Positions 57,373 through 64,000 of a stretch of DNA of 64,000 nucleotides are shown here, one piece after another (within the stretch, counting starts at the first letter, position 1; the number at the start of each line of letters is the position of its first letter). A model generated the notes under the pieces. The model did not search any database, had not been told where the DNA came from, and saw only the letters and a list, made by a program, of their open reading frames with translations. This stretch comes from Bifidobacterium merycicum DSM 6492 (GTDB taxonomy: Bacteria; Actinomycetota; Actinomycetes; Actinomycetales; Bifidobacteriaceae): the NCBI RefSeq assembly GCF_900129045.1, contig NZ_FQTX01000002.1, forward strand, positions 248,001 through 312,000, written 5' to 3'. A program made the translations under genes and the position numbers.

Positions 57373-57575
57373 TCATACGGGTGTCGCCGTATCGCTGATG
57401 TCCGCATAGTGGTCTCGACATGTGAAACGCTGAATGCCATGGAACCTTGCAACGGCGCAATCGTTCCCTCGCGGTAACCAAGGCACAATAATGTGCCGTC
57501 CTTACAAACCGGGGCCACGGTGATACGGTGAAGCCAAAGTCGGTGGGAACGCCGGTACGGAGAAAGAGGTGCGGC

Positions 57576-58430
57576 ATGAATCAGGATGAGCGCAGGCGAC
57601 TGCTGCTTCAAGGCCTGCTGGACGAGCGTCGGTCCTGGATGGGCGATGATTCCGCTGATGACGCTTCGGGCATCAGCATCCCGAACGATCCGGACCAGCA
57701 GCGCATACTGCTGCGCGCCCTGATGAACGTGCGCGAGCCGTACCCCGTCGACGAACGTCTTCTGCGCATTCAAGACGACTATCTGCATGCGGAAACCGCA
57801 GTCAAAGGCATCACCGACATCGCCGATCTCACACCGATCCGGACGGTGCCGAGTGCCGGGACGCAGACGGAACTCTACCTTTGGCAAGGTGACATCACGA
57901 CACTCAGGTGTGATGCCATCGTCAACGCGGCGAACAGCGGCATGACCGGCTGTTACGCGCCGAACCACCGGTGCATCGACAATGCGATCCACACCTATGC
58001 CGGCATGGAACTGCGGTTGGCGTGCGCGGAACTGATGGAACGGCAAGGGTACCCGGAGCCGACCGGGCAGGCGAAGATCTCGCCGGCGTTCAACCTGCCG
58101 TGCCGATACGTGCTGCACACGATCGGACCAATCGTGGACGGGCGCGTGACCGCCGAGCACGATCGGCTGTTGGCATCCTGCTACCGTTCCTGCCTGAGGC
58201 TGGCGGCGGAACATGGGTTGGAAAGCGTGGTGTTCTGCTGCATCTCGACCGGCGAATTCCATTTCCCCAACGAGCGGGCGGCAGCAATCGCCATACATAC
58301 CGTTGAGGAATTCACGGCAGAACGAACCAGCGTGAGGAAAGTGGTGTTCAATGTTTTCAAGGATACGGATTACGAAATCTACGAACGGCTGCTCCGAACC
58401 GAGCGATCAGCCGACCGGCCAACCGGCTGA
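57576..58430 (+). CDS. Zinc-containing macrodomain (protein ADP-ribose hydrolase)
   Basis: 284 residues: an N-terminal helical part of about 95 residues, then a macrodomain beginning LYLWQGDITTL. The loop IVNAANSGMTG is followed by GCYAPNHRCIDNAIH, whose Cys126, His131 and Cys133 match the zinc ligands of Zn-macrodomains that reverse SirTM-catalysed ADP-ribosylation. CCISTGEFHFPNERAA is the second phosphate loop. A possible GAGG lies before ATG 57576. The gene directly precedes a class M sirtuin, the known partnership. Confidence 0.9.
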   Translation: MNQDERRRLLLQGLLDERRSWMGDDSADDASGISIPNDPDQQRILLRALMNVREPYPVDERLLRIQDDYLHAETAVKGITDIADLTPIRTVPSAGTQTELYLWQGDITTLRCDAIVNAANSGMTGCYAPNHRCIDNAIHTYAGMELRLACAELMERQGYPEPTGQAKISPAFNLPCRYVLHTIGPIVDGRVTAEHDRLLASCYRSCLRLAAEHGLESVVFCCISTGEFHFPNERAAAIAIHTVEEFTAERTSVRKVVFNVFKDTDYEIYERLLRTERSADRPTG

Positions 58431-58440
58431 CAAGCCGACC

Positions 58441-58472
58441 GGCAGATGGGCTGATCGGCAGATGGGCTGATC
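58441..58472. repeat. Two-copy 16-bp tandem repeat
   Basis: GGCAGATGGGCTGATC occurs twice in a row between the macrodomain stop and the sirtuin start, preceded by related GCCGACCGGC repeats. Confidence 0.7.
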
Positions 58473-58510
58473 GGCTTGGTTTGACCAACGGATTCGGCCG
58501 GAACGAGTCG

Positions 58511-59380
58511 ATGAATCGGTTTGAAGTGTCGAACGACCCTGATTTCGCCCTACGACTTGACCTGCTGAAAACGGCGTGGCATGAGGCCGACGCCGTGATC
58601 ATCGGTGCGGGATCGGGACTGTCCACGGCGGCGGGCTTCACCTATGCTGGCGAACGATTCGAACGGTACTTCTCCGATTTCGCCGCGACCTACGGCATTC
58701 GCGACATGTATTCGGGAGGCTTCTACCCGTTCGCCTCGCTGGAGGAATACTGGGCGTATTGGAGCCGATTCATAACCGTCAACCGCTACCACGACGTGCC
58801 GAAACCGGTGTACGCCGATCTGCTGAAACTCGTGGCGGGCAAGGACTATTTCGTCATCACGACCAATGTGGACCACTGCTTCCAGAAAGCTGGGTTCGCC
58901 CGCGAACGCCTGTTCTACACGCAGGGCGACTATAGCCTGTTCCAATGCAGCGTGCCATGCCGACAGGAAACCTTCGACAATGAGGCGGTTGTGCGGGCCA
59001 TGGTCGAACGGCAGGAACATATGCGGATTCCGACGGAACTCGTGCCATCCTGCCCGTACTGCGGCAGGCCCATGACGATGAACCTGCGTTGCGACGATAC
59101 GTTCGTGGAGGACGAAGGCTGGCATAAGGCCGCGGAACGATACGATGATTTCCTGCGCACACGAGTCCGCGCAGAGCGCAAGGTGCTGTTCCTGGAACTG
59201 GGTGTGGGCGGCAATACGCCCGTCATCATCAAATACCCGTTCTGGCAGATGACGGCGAGCAGCACCGACGCCGTCTACGCCTGCAGCAACCTGGGCGAGG
59301 CGAACTGCCCGGCCGACATCCGGCGGCAGTCCATCTGCATCAACGCGGACATCGGCGACGTGCTGGCGCGACTGCGGTAG
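58511..59380 (+). CDS. Class M sirtuin (SirTM), protein ADP-ribosyltransferase
   Basis: 289 residues with the NAD-binding start VIIGAGSGLSTAAGFTYAG. TTNVDHCFQKAG carries Asn119 and Asp121. The segment LFYTQGDYSLFQC has Gln138 where deacylase sirtuins have the catalytic histidine; in characterised SirTMs the equivalent Asn and Gln support ADP-ribosyl transfer. Zinc cysteines are seen in FQCSVPC and CPYCG. ATG 58511 is preferred over TTG 58481. It lies 80 bases after the macrodomain gene. Known SirTM operons also encode GcvH-L and a lipoate ligase as target and modifier; neither is present here. Confidence 0.9.
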   Translation: MNRFEVSNDPDFALRLDLLKTAWHEADAVIIGAGSGLSTAAGFTYAGERFERYFSDFAATYGIRDMYSGGFYPFASLEEYWAYWSRFITVNRYHDVPKPVYADLLKLVAGKDYFVITTNVDHCFQKAGFARERLFYTQGDYSLFQCSVPCRQETFDNEAVVRAMVERQEHMRIPTELVPSCPYCGRPMTMNLRCDDTFVEDEGWHKAAERYDDFLRTRVRAERKVLFLELGVGGNTPVIIKYPFWQMTASSTDAVYACSNLGEANCPADIRRQSICINADIGDVLARLR

Positions 59381-59403
59381 GGGAGAAGCGCTCTTCCATA
59401 TAC

Positions 59404-59453
59404 GTTGAGGCCCCTGTGCGGTTCAGTTTGCTGAACCGCACAGGGGCCTCAAC
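59404..59453 (+). terminator. Terminator after the sirtuin gene
   Basis: A perfect 23-bp stem (59404-59426 with 59431-59453) and TTTG loop end the sirtuin operon and coincide with the change to AT-rich foreign sequence. Confidence 0.8.
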
Positions 59454-59749
59454 ATCAGCGTTTGGTTACACGCTATGACATCTTCGCCAACAGGGCAATC
59501 ACTCGAACTCTACAACAGGACCCATTTCTTAAACAGTTTTGTTTAGAAGATATGTATTCCTGTTCTTCTGATTATTTGTGGTATCCATATTATCCTGAGT
59601 ATCACAGCTATTGTTATCAAAATGTTATCAGCCGTGATAACACGGGATTGTCCCCTGCGGATAATATCAATTGGCTTGGGTGTATTATAGCATCCAGAGG
59701 GGTAAATCTCAACATCCGATTTGATCCGGATGAGCGATTAAACTGAAAT
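59454..59749. other. AT-rich junction, no gene
   Basis: About 300 bases of low G+C marking the left edge of the foreign block. It contains the repeat at 59612-59631. An open plus-strand frame has no ribosome binding site and no family resemblance. Confidence 0.5.
59612..59631. repeat. Left copy of a 20-bp repeat flanking the AT-rich block
   Basis: TGTTATCAAAATGTTATCAG matches 61729-61748 at 19 of 20 positions in direct orientation. Each copy is itself two TGTTATCA units. The pair encloses the Firmicutes-like genes and could be a footprint of integration. Confidence 0.5.
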
Positions 59750-60139
59750 TTATCGAAGTTTCGCTTCAATTTCTTTATCTGGCCAATAGCCCCATGATTC
59801 AACAATCTTGCCGTCCACAACCCTAAAGTTCTCCAATGCCTCAAAGCTAATATGCTTTCCGGTAGCCGGTATTCCCATACAAGTTCCGGCATGAATACCC
59901 TGATAGAGAATTCTGGTTGCAACCATATCCTCCTCACCAAATACATCAAGCACCTCAATTTTCAGGTCAGAGAATTGTCCCTCCACAATTTTCAAGATGC
60001 CCACGGCATCAGCATTACTTCTTGCTCCGGCAGGACTGTGGTCTATGTAGTCCTCCGCCATACATTCCATGATAAAGTCGTAATTGTGATTGATATATCC
60101 TTCCACAAAAAAGTGACTTACCAGTTCTTTGTTATCCAT
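59750..60139 (-). CDS. SnoaL-like (NTF2-fold) protein
   Basis: A 129-residue protein of the SnoaL/ester-cyclase-like group. The helical start VSHFFVEGYINHNYDFIMEC leads to DYIDHSPAG, whose histidine-aspartate is typical, and the end has FRVVDGKIVESWGYWPD. These small cavity-forming proteins act in catalysis or binding of varied ligands; substrate is unknown. AAGGAGG precedes the ATG by 10 bases. Codon use is AT-rich like Clostridia, unlike the rest of the window. Last of a three-gene minus-strand run. Confidence 0.85.
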   Translation of the reverse strand: MDNKELVSHFFVEGYINHNYDFIMECMAEDYIDHSPAGARSNADAVGILKIVEGQFSDLKIEVLDVFGEEDMVATRILYQGIHAGTCMGIPATGKHISFEALENFRVVDGKIVESWGYWPDKEIEAKLR

Positions 60140-60204
60140 AACTGTTGTTCCTCCTTGTCGTTAAGATTTATATGTTTATTATCATTGTAGACGCAAATTC
60201 AAAT

Positions 60205-60381
60205 TTACTGCTGATTCTTCTTGCTTCTCCAATATAAAATTGCGGCTATACACAGTTCCAGTATTCCTATTGCCAGCCACACAATTCCCATGGCGATATT
60301 TCTGACCCATAAGAACCAGATCGCGGAACAAAGTATAAATGTTATTCCCAATATGATAAAAGTTTTGCCATTCGTTTTCAT
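60205..60381 (-). CDS. Small membrane protein, 58 residues
   Basis: Reading from ATG 60381 (AAGGAG 10 bases upstream) gives 58 residues ending at TAA 60205. It has two membrane helices (TFIILGITFILCSAIWFLWV and IVWLAIGILELCIAAILYW) joined by a short RNIAMG turn and a basic tail RSKKNQQ. It lies between the SnoaL-like and XRE genes on the same strand, 45 bases after the XRE stop. Helix pair and neighbours resemble small membrane proteins paired with XRE regulators in Lachnospiraceae, of unknown function. Confidence 0.75.
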   Translation of the reverse strand: MKTNGKTFIILGITFILCSAIWFLWVRNIAMGIVWLAIGILELCIAAILYWRSKKNQQ

Positions 60382-60426
60382 AACTCACATCTCCTTATCG
60401 TTACTCTTATGATTTGATTGCACAGA

Positions 60427-60921
60427 TCAAGCGTAAAGACAGTGTTCTACGTAAGCCATCATCTGATTATTCTGATAGCCATATTCAACAAGTGCCAACA
60501 GGGGGACAAGTCCGACAAGCCACGACCTGTCAAATACGAACGGCAGCACAGCGGCTGCAATTAGAAGAAGCCCAAGCAAAACAAACAGCGCTGTATGTTC
60601 TTTGCGCCATTTCTTTTTGAAATAAGCTTTTCTTTCCTCGAGGGAAAACGCGCTCGATTTGGAAACAGCGATGACATTTTCATCCGCCTTTTTCCTGAAT
60701 TCTTCATCCGATAGGAACTCGCCTGCCAGCAGCTCGTTAACGCTGACGTTCAGCTCTTTTGACAGCAGTTGGAGCATCTCAATGTCAGGCATATAATTTG
60801 CGTTTTCCCAGCGGGATACAGTCTTGTTGGTGACACCGAGTTTTTCGCCCAACGCCTCCTGTGTAAGGTTGTGCTGTTTACGTAGATAAGCGATAAATTT
60901 TCCTGTTTTAATCTGATCCAT
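60427..60921 (-). CDS. XRE-family regulator with C-terminal membrane helices
   Basis: 164 residues: an N-terminal helix-turn-helix (about 5-60, LRKQHNLTQEALGEKLGVTN followed by KTVSRWE) and a linker. A C-terminal membrane segment follows (about 110-150, ALFVLLGLLLIAAAVLPFVF, plus a second helix). Such membrane-tethered XRE regulators are common in Firmicutes. GGAGGTGA lies 5 bases before ATG 60921, a strong Firmicutes-type site. It heads the minus-strand group and probably regulates it. Confidence 0.88.
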   Translation of the reverse strand: MDQIKTGKFIAYLRKQHNLTQEALGEKLGVTNKTVSRWENANYMPDIEMLQLLSKELNVSVNELLAGEFLSDEEFRKKADENVIAVSKSSAFSLEERKAYFKKKWRKEHTALFVLLGLLLIAAAVLPFVFDRSWLVGLVPLLALVEYGYQNNQMMAYVEHCLYA

Positions 60922-61123
60922 GTTGTTCACCTCCGTAAACAATATATCCCTACCGGTGTGAGAACTCTTCCCCACAAACAGCGAATTCGCCAAATGACAC
61001 ATTGTTTTGAATCTTGCAGTTACAAATTCAAATTTATCATCTCTTGCAGTTTGTCAACTTCTTCCGGTGTTAGCTGGAGACTGCTCTTATAAATACAAAA
61101 TCCATGAACCAATAACTCTCCGT

Positions 61124-61249
61124 TTATATATGGATTGTTTCTATAAAGTCGCGAATAATTGCGTTGACTTTGTCCGGTTGATCGTCATTTGCATTATGCG
61201 CTGCCCCCTGAATCATGATGAGTGGAAAACCGGTGCGCTGCTCCCATCT
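61124..61249 (-). pseudogene. Alpha/beta hydrolase, C-terminal fragment
   Basis: The last 41 residues of a minus-strand frame, FPLIMIQGAAHNANDDQPDK then VNAIIRDFIETI, match the end of alpha/beta hydrolases, including the catalytic histidine region (GAAHNANDDQP). The rest of the enzyme is missing: upstream sequence belongs to another fragment on the other strand. Confidence 0.6.
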
Positions 61250-61308
61250 CTTGGGATGTTTCTCCCTCTGCGCTGGCAGTTCCCGATATAGACACCAATA
61301 TTGGCCTG

Positions 61309-61584
61309 ATGCATACATTGTTTGCCCTGGAAGATCTGAGAGGTCTTAAAGTAGGTCAGATTGACGGAGAGCTTTGCCTCCGACTCGACAAACACAAAGG
61401 TCTCGAATACATTTCCATGTTTGATATGCTTTCTGCCTGGTATGAGCAGGAAGAGAAGTACCGTAATGGTGAGATCACCAAGGAAGAGTACGACCAGTGG
61501 AGATACAACTATCCAAAGTATGACACCTATAGCCGCCGGGCAAAGGTTCCTTCTCAGGAGATTTCAGATCTGTTCACCAAGTAA
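61309..61584 (+). pseudogene. C-terminal fragment of an unrecognised Firmicutes-type gene
   Basis: The frame from about 61309 to TAA 61584 gives 91 well-formed residues (LEDLRGLKVGQIDGELCLRL; MLSAWYEQEEKYRNGEITKE; EEYDQWRYNYPKYD), acidic and helical with AT-rich codons. No ribosome binding site precedes it and the sequence before it belongs to the hydrolase fragment, so the 5' end is lost. It is followed by a good terminator, as for a real 3' end. It recalls proteins of clostridial mobile elements, but I cannot name it. Confidence 0.5.
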
Positions 61585-61602
61585 AACTCTATAGACGCAA
61601 AA

Positions 61603-61643
61603 AATCCCTTGCCGAGATTTCTCTCAGCAAGGGATTGCTTTTT
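61603..61643 (+). terminator. Rho-independent terminator
   Basis: AATCCCTTGC and GCAAGGGATT with an inner GAGA/TCTC pair, followed by GCTTTTTAAT. It serves the plus-strand fragment ending at 61584. Confidence 0.85.
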
Positions 61644-61925
61644 AATATGGATACCTTTCGAACACCTTTTGAAATCATTCTTTACTCCAAAACCACTTGG
61701 TACGAAGAATGATGCTCCTTCAGAGTTCTGTTATCAAATTGTTATCAGAAGAGATTTTCAAATTCAGAAACCCCAGTGTTTTTCAAGGCTTCCGGGCTTT
61801 TCGCTATTATTCCCACTCAATGATTCCCGCGCTTGCGGGAATTGCATTCTCGTATTGTTTCATATCGTCTCGTCTCACTCGTTGCTTCTCGTGCATGGTG
61901 AGTATTTACATTGTAGCCTAGTTGT
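61644..61925. other. Right edge of the foreign block, guaA-end-like segment
   Basis: No gene is supported. It contains the right copy of the 20-bp repeat (61729-61748) and, at 61807-61827, TTATTCCCACTCAATGATTCC. On the minus strand that reads ...IIEWE-stop, the conserved C-terminus of GMP synthase, a known integration target of genomic islands. Confidence 0.45.
61729..61748. repeat. Right copy of the flanking 20-bp repeat
   Basis: TGTTATCAAATTGTTATCAG, direct orientation, one mismatch to 59612-59631. Distance between copies is about 2.1 kb. Confidence 0.5.
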
Positions 61926-62165
61926 TGGAACTCACTTGGAACTCAGTCGGGTGAGTTCCAGTTGGAACTCACTTATGGGGAGTATTTTGCCCGACATGGG
62001 GAGTATTGCCCCTGACCTGCGGTTTTGCCGCTCCATCGTGATGGAGTGAGTTCCAGTCGGGTTTTCGGCCCTTCCGGCTGATATGGGGAGTATTGTTTTT
62101 CGACATGGGGAGTATTGCGGTTTACCTGCGGAAACGCCATCTTCTCCCCTAGCGGGTGAGTTCCA
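61926..62165. repeat. Iteron-like array of two motifs
   Basis: ATGGGGAGTATT occurs four times (61975, 61996, 62083, 62105), in pairs 21-22 bases apart. GTGAGTTCCA occurs three times forward (61951, 62046, 62156) and twice exactly in reverse (61926, 61963), plus once with one change (61937). The sites at 61951-61972 form a perfect palindrome. Two larger units of about 109 bases are evident. It is non-coding and ends about 100 bases before the nuclease-like gene. Confidence 0.8.
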
Positions 62166-62268
62166 ATCGATTGCGTGCAATGAATAGCAACACTTCAAGG
62201 ATCGCTCGCAAAGCTAATTGCAACGCATGATTGCTTGACGTGCCCGTCTTGCGAAGTCCAAAGGTAAA

Positions 62269-63501
62269 ATGTCGAAAAGCAAGGACAGTTCATTGGAGAG
62301 CAAAATGGCCGAAGGCGAAATACTAATCAACCAACTCTTCGCTGGCAGGTATTTGAGCGAAGGTGGCAACATCGGCCATGAGGTTATCAATCTGTTTGAA
62401 GACGACAATGGAGACAGGTACCTCTATGTCACGCCAAGCGGGATAGTGAAGGGTCACGACGTCGACACGGTTATCTTCGTCCGGAATGTACGGGCCAGAA
62501 AGACCGTCGAGGTAATCGCTATAGGTCTTGGCTTATCAACTGTCTCCGACAGAGACGTCGAGAGGATTACCTACGGCGGGGCAACGCTGGACCAGATCTT
62601 CCGGGGCAATACGTATCACGGTGGCCAGGACGTATTCTCTGGCAACGTGACATACAAGGCCGAACAGGTGCTCGTGCCCGCCGGAGAAAAGCGAGTGTTC
62701 ATAACCATCGACCCCGAAAACGAAATCTCCATTCGGGAGGGTTTGACGCAACTCGACTCTACCAGGAAAGTCATCATCCCCCAGGGAATGCGTACGTACT
62801 ACTCTCAATCCAACGACCCCAAGGCGTATGGGCAACTGCGCAGCATGGTTGACAACGCGTCGCTCTGGCAGCAAGCCGCGCCCGGAAAGCTCGTCGCCGA
62901 CAGCGCCGAGAGCTCCATGGCACCGACTTTCCTTGAGATAATCGGCAAGGAAGATGACGAGCTGGCGTTCTCGAACCTTTTGGCGCACTACTTCGACTAC
63001 AGCCACGCCTCCTTCAGAGAGTTCGCAGAATCCGACGATCTTCTCGGTATAAGCGGAATGGACCCCGACTTCGAAATCGTGCGCGAAACGAACCACAACA
63101 TCGATCTTTGGATCGAAAGCGCGGCCCATGTCATCGTCATCGAGAACAAGGTCCGCTCCGGTGTCAACGGGATCGACGAAAACGGGAAATCACAGCTGGA
63201 CAAGTACCGGTCTAAGGCGGAGGAATACGCACGCGAGGCGGGCAAGTCGCCCCACTTCTACATTTTCGCGCCGGATTACAGTGGCATAGATTTTGCTCAA
63301 TACGACCCTGAGGGCGCCTACAAAGTCATCCCCTACAGCGCAATACACGCGTTCTTCGCACGGAACTGCTCGGCCTACATCGCCGATAGGTATTTCCCGG
63401 AGTTCCTGCGTGGGCTCGAGAGACAGGCAATGACGATGTCCGAGCTCAATTTCAGGACGATGCGCTCGCGCTTCATGAGGAAGATTTCGGAAGCGCAGTA
63501 G
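62269..63501 (+). CDS. PD-(D/E)XK nuclease-superfamily protein
   Basis: 410 residues. The N-terminal 170 residues are beta-rich and unrecognised (NIGHEVINLFEDDNGDRYLY). The C-terminal half has the nuclease core: IDLWIESAAHVIVIENKVRS provides the Asp and the E-x-K pair, followed by SQLDKYRSKAEEYA as in the PDDEXK_4 group. Members occur in islands and near restriction or phage-defence genes, but activity here is unproven. Start ATG 62269 has AAAGG 4 bases upstream; ATG 62305 is an alternative. The repeat array lies directly upstream. Confidence 0.75.
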   Translation: MSKSKDSSLESKMAEGEILINQLFAGRYLSEGGNIGHEVINLFEDDNGDRYLYVTPSGIVKGHDVDTVIFVRNVRARKTVEVIAIGLGLSTVSDRDVERITYGGATLDQIFRGNTYHGGQDVFSGNVTYKAEQVLVPAGEKRVFITIDPENEISIREGLTQLDSTRKVIIPQGMRTYYSQSNDPKAYGQLRSMVDNASLWQQAAPGKLVADSAESSMAPTFLEIIGKEDDELAFSNLLAHYFDYSHASFREFAESDDLLGISGMDPDFEIVRETNHNIDLWIESAAHVIVIENKVRSGVNGIDENGKSQLDKYRSKAEEYAREAGKSPHFYIFAPDYSGIDFAQYDPEGAYKVIPYSAIHAFFARNCSAYIADRYFPEFLRGLERQAMTMSELNFRTMRSRFMRKISEAQ

Positions 63502-63676
63502 CAGGCGATCCCAAAAGCAAAAAAGGCTTAGACGGGCTTAGCAGGGCTTAAGTCCTGACGACACGTTGCACCGCGTCAAATCCACCGATATAAGCATCCC
63601 CATCGCCGTCGACTCGGCGGCAATGCAGGGAAAGCAGGCGCTTCGGTGCCAAGAGGTGCGATTCGCGGGGTGCGCA
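63502..63676 (+). other. Short gap before the HTH gene
   Basis: Begins with three short GGGCTTA-type repeats (AGACGGGCTTAGCAGGGCTT). The HTH frame is open from about 63540, so the gene could start earlier, at ATG 63623. Confidence 0.4.
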
Positions 63677-64000
63677 ATGATTGACGAAATTCTCGAGATG
63701 ACCCGTTCGGTGGGACAAACACGGGACACACGTTTTGACAAATCGGAAGATAATGAAAACCTGGTTCACCAGATTTACGAGACGGTGGCGATTGGAGATG
63801 CTGGAGAAGCAGGCGAACAGGGCACCGAGGGAGAGGCCAGGCTCCTTGACGCGGCCGAGGTCGCCGAGCGCCTCCACGTCTCCCGATCCCTCGTCTACAA
63901 GATGATAGAGCGCCGCCAAATCCCCGCCATCAAGATAGGTCGTTGCGTGCGAGTGGACCCGCGCGCCCTAGAGGCGGTCCTTCAAAGTCAAAGCTGGGCA
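63677..64000 (+). CDS. Excisionase-type HTH protein, partial
   Basis: 108 codons run off the window end. After a hydrophilic N-terminus of about 55 residues the sequence LLDAAEVAERLHVSRSLVYK followed by MIERRQIPAIKIG is a MerR-like/HTH_17 domain found in excisionases and plasmid or integrase-linked regulators. VRVDPRALEAVL matches the end of the domain. ATG 63677 is chosen; ATG 63623 is in frame. It suggests that an integrase lies beyond the window and that 59.5 kb onward belongs to an integrative element. Confidence 0.7.
   Translation, partial: MIDEILEMTRSVGQTRDTRFDKSEDNENLVHQIYETVAIGDAGEAGEQGTEGEARLLDAAEVAERLHVSRSLVYKMIERRQIPAIKIGRCVRVDPRALEAVLQSQSWA

Noticed and set aside
59462-59746. 94-codon plus-strand frame at the left edge of the AT-rich block
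   Set aside because: No ribosome binding site; aromatic-rich, unbalanced composition.
61926-62165. CRISPR array
   Set aside because: Repeats are only 10-12 bases, occur in both orientations and have irregular spacing; no cas genes.

Overview
The window looks like a bifidobacterial chromosome segment (high-G+C Actinobacteria). The evidence is the mix of a CarD regulator, an ANTAR response regulator, paired glycogen enzymes (GlgB, GlgX), a UvrB-TerC-pyruvate kinase block, a short actinobacterial-type tRNA-Leu(CAA), and a sortase-dependent pilus locus next to a class C sortase. The genus is inferred from gene content and recalled family sequences, not from a database search, and the species is not resolved.

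Layout. 1-4.0 kb is the end of an exopolysaccharide cluster: the C-terminus of a Wzy-type polymerase, two gene remnants, an intact Wzz/BY-kinase fusion, a truncated tyrosine phosphatase and a truncated DUF4012 gene. 4.3-8.5 kb is a minus-strand glgB-response regulator-histidine kinase group. 8.6-9.9 kb carries carD and ispF. 10.0-14.6 kb carries a small membrane protein and a zinc/manganese-type ABC transporter (permease, ATPase, lipoprotein) with a Zur-like box and a repeat-rich 0.75-kb non-coding stretch. 14.7-25.7 kb is core metabolism: folD, rpsA, coaE, uvrB, terC, pyk, a NUDIX gene and a lipoprotein. tRNA-Leu at 25.9 kb is followed by an unusual 801-residue multidomain protein and a peroxiredoxin. 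29.6-33.7 kb is an accessory block of small genes, including a frameshifted one, whose promoters share an 11-bp motif. 34-41.7 kb is again core: ANTAR regulator, polA, nif3-like, NUDIX and glgX.

42.5-49.0 kb is a sortase-dependent pilus locus with a broken tip adhesin (three frame changes, one at a G-tract), a major pilin interrupted by one in-frame TAG, and an intact class C sortase. 49.2-53.3 kb is a decaying accessory zone ending at tRNA-Pro(TGG): a polytopic membrane protein, a gene with an internal TAA, a DUF1828/DUF1829 cassette and a deleted dinD. 53.6-59.4 kb holds a TetM-like GTPase, aroA, and a Zn-macrodomain/class M sirtuin pair likely to reverse and install protein ADP-ribosylation. 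59.5-61.8 kb is AT-rich and Firmicutes-like (SnoaL-like protein, 58-residue membrane protein, XRE regulator, two gene fragments) and is bracketed by near-identical 20-bp repeats. 61.9-64 kb contains an iteron-like repeat array, a PD-(D/E)XK nuclease-like gene and the start of an excisionase-type HTH gene.

Most notable are the decayed or phase-variable pilus locus, the sirtuin/macrodomain pair without its usual lipoylation partners, the 801-residue protein beside tRNA-Leu, the shared TAACCGGACAA motif in the accessory block, and the repeat-bounded foreign island. The number of disrupted genes is high enough that sequencing error should be excluded for the single-base cases.
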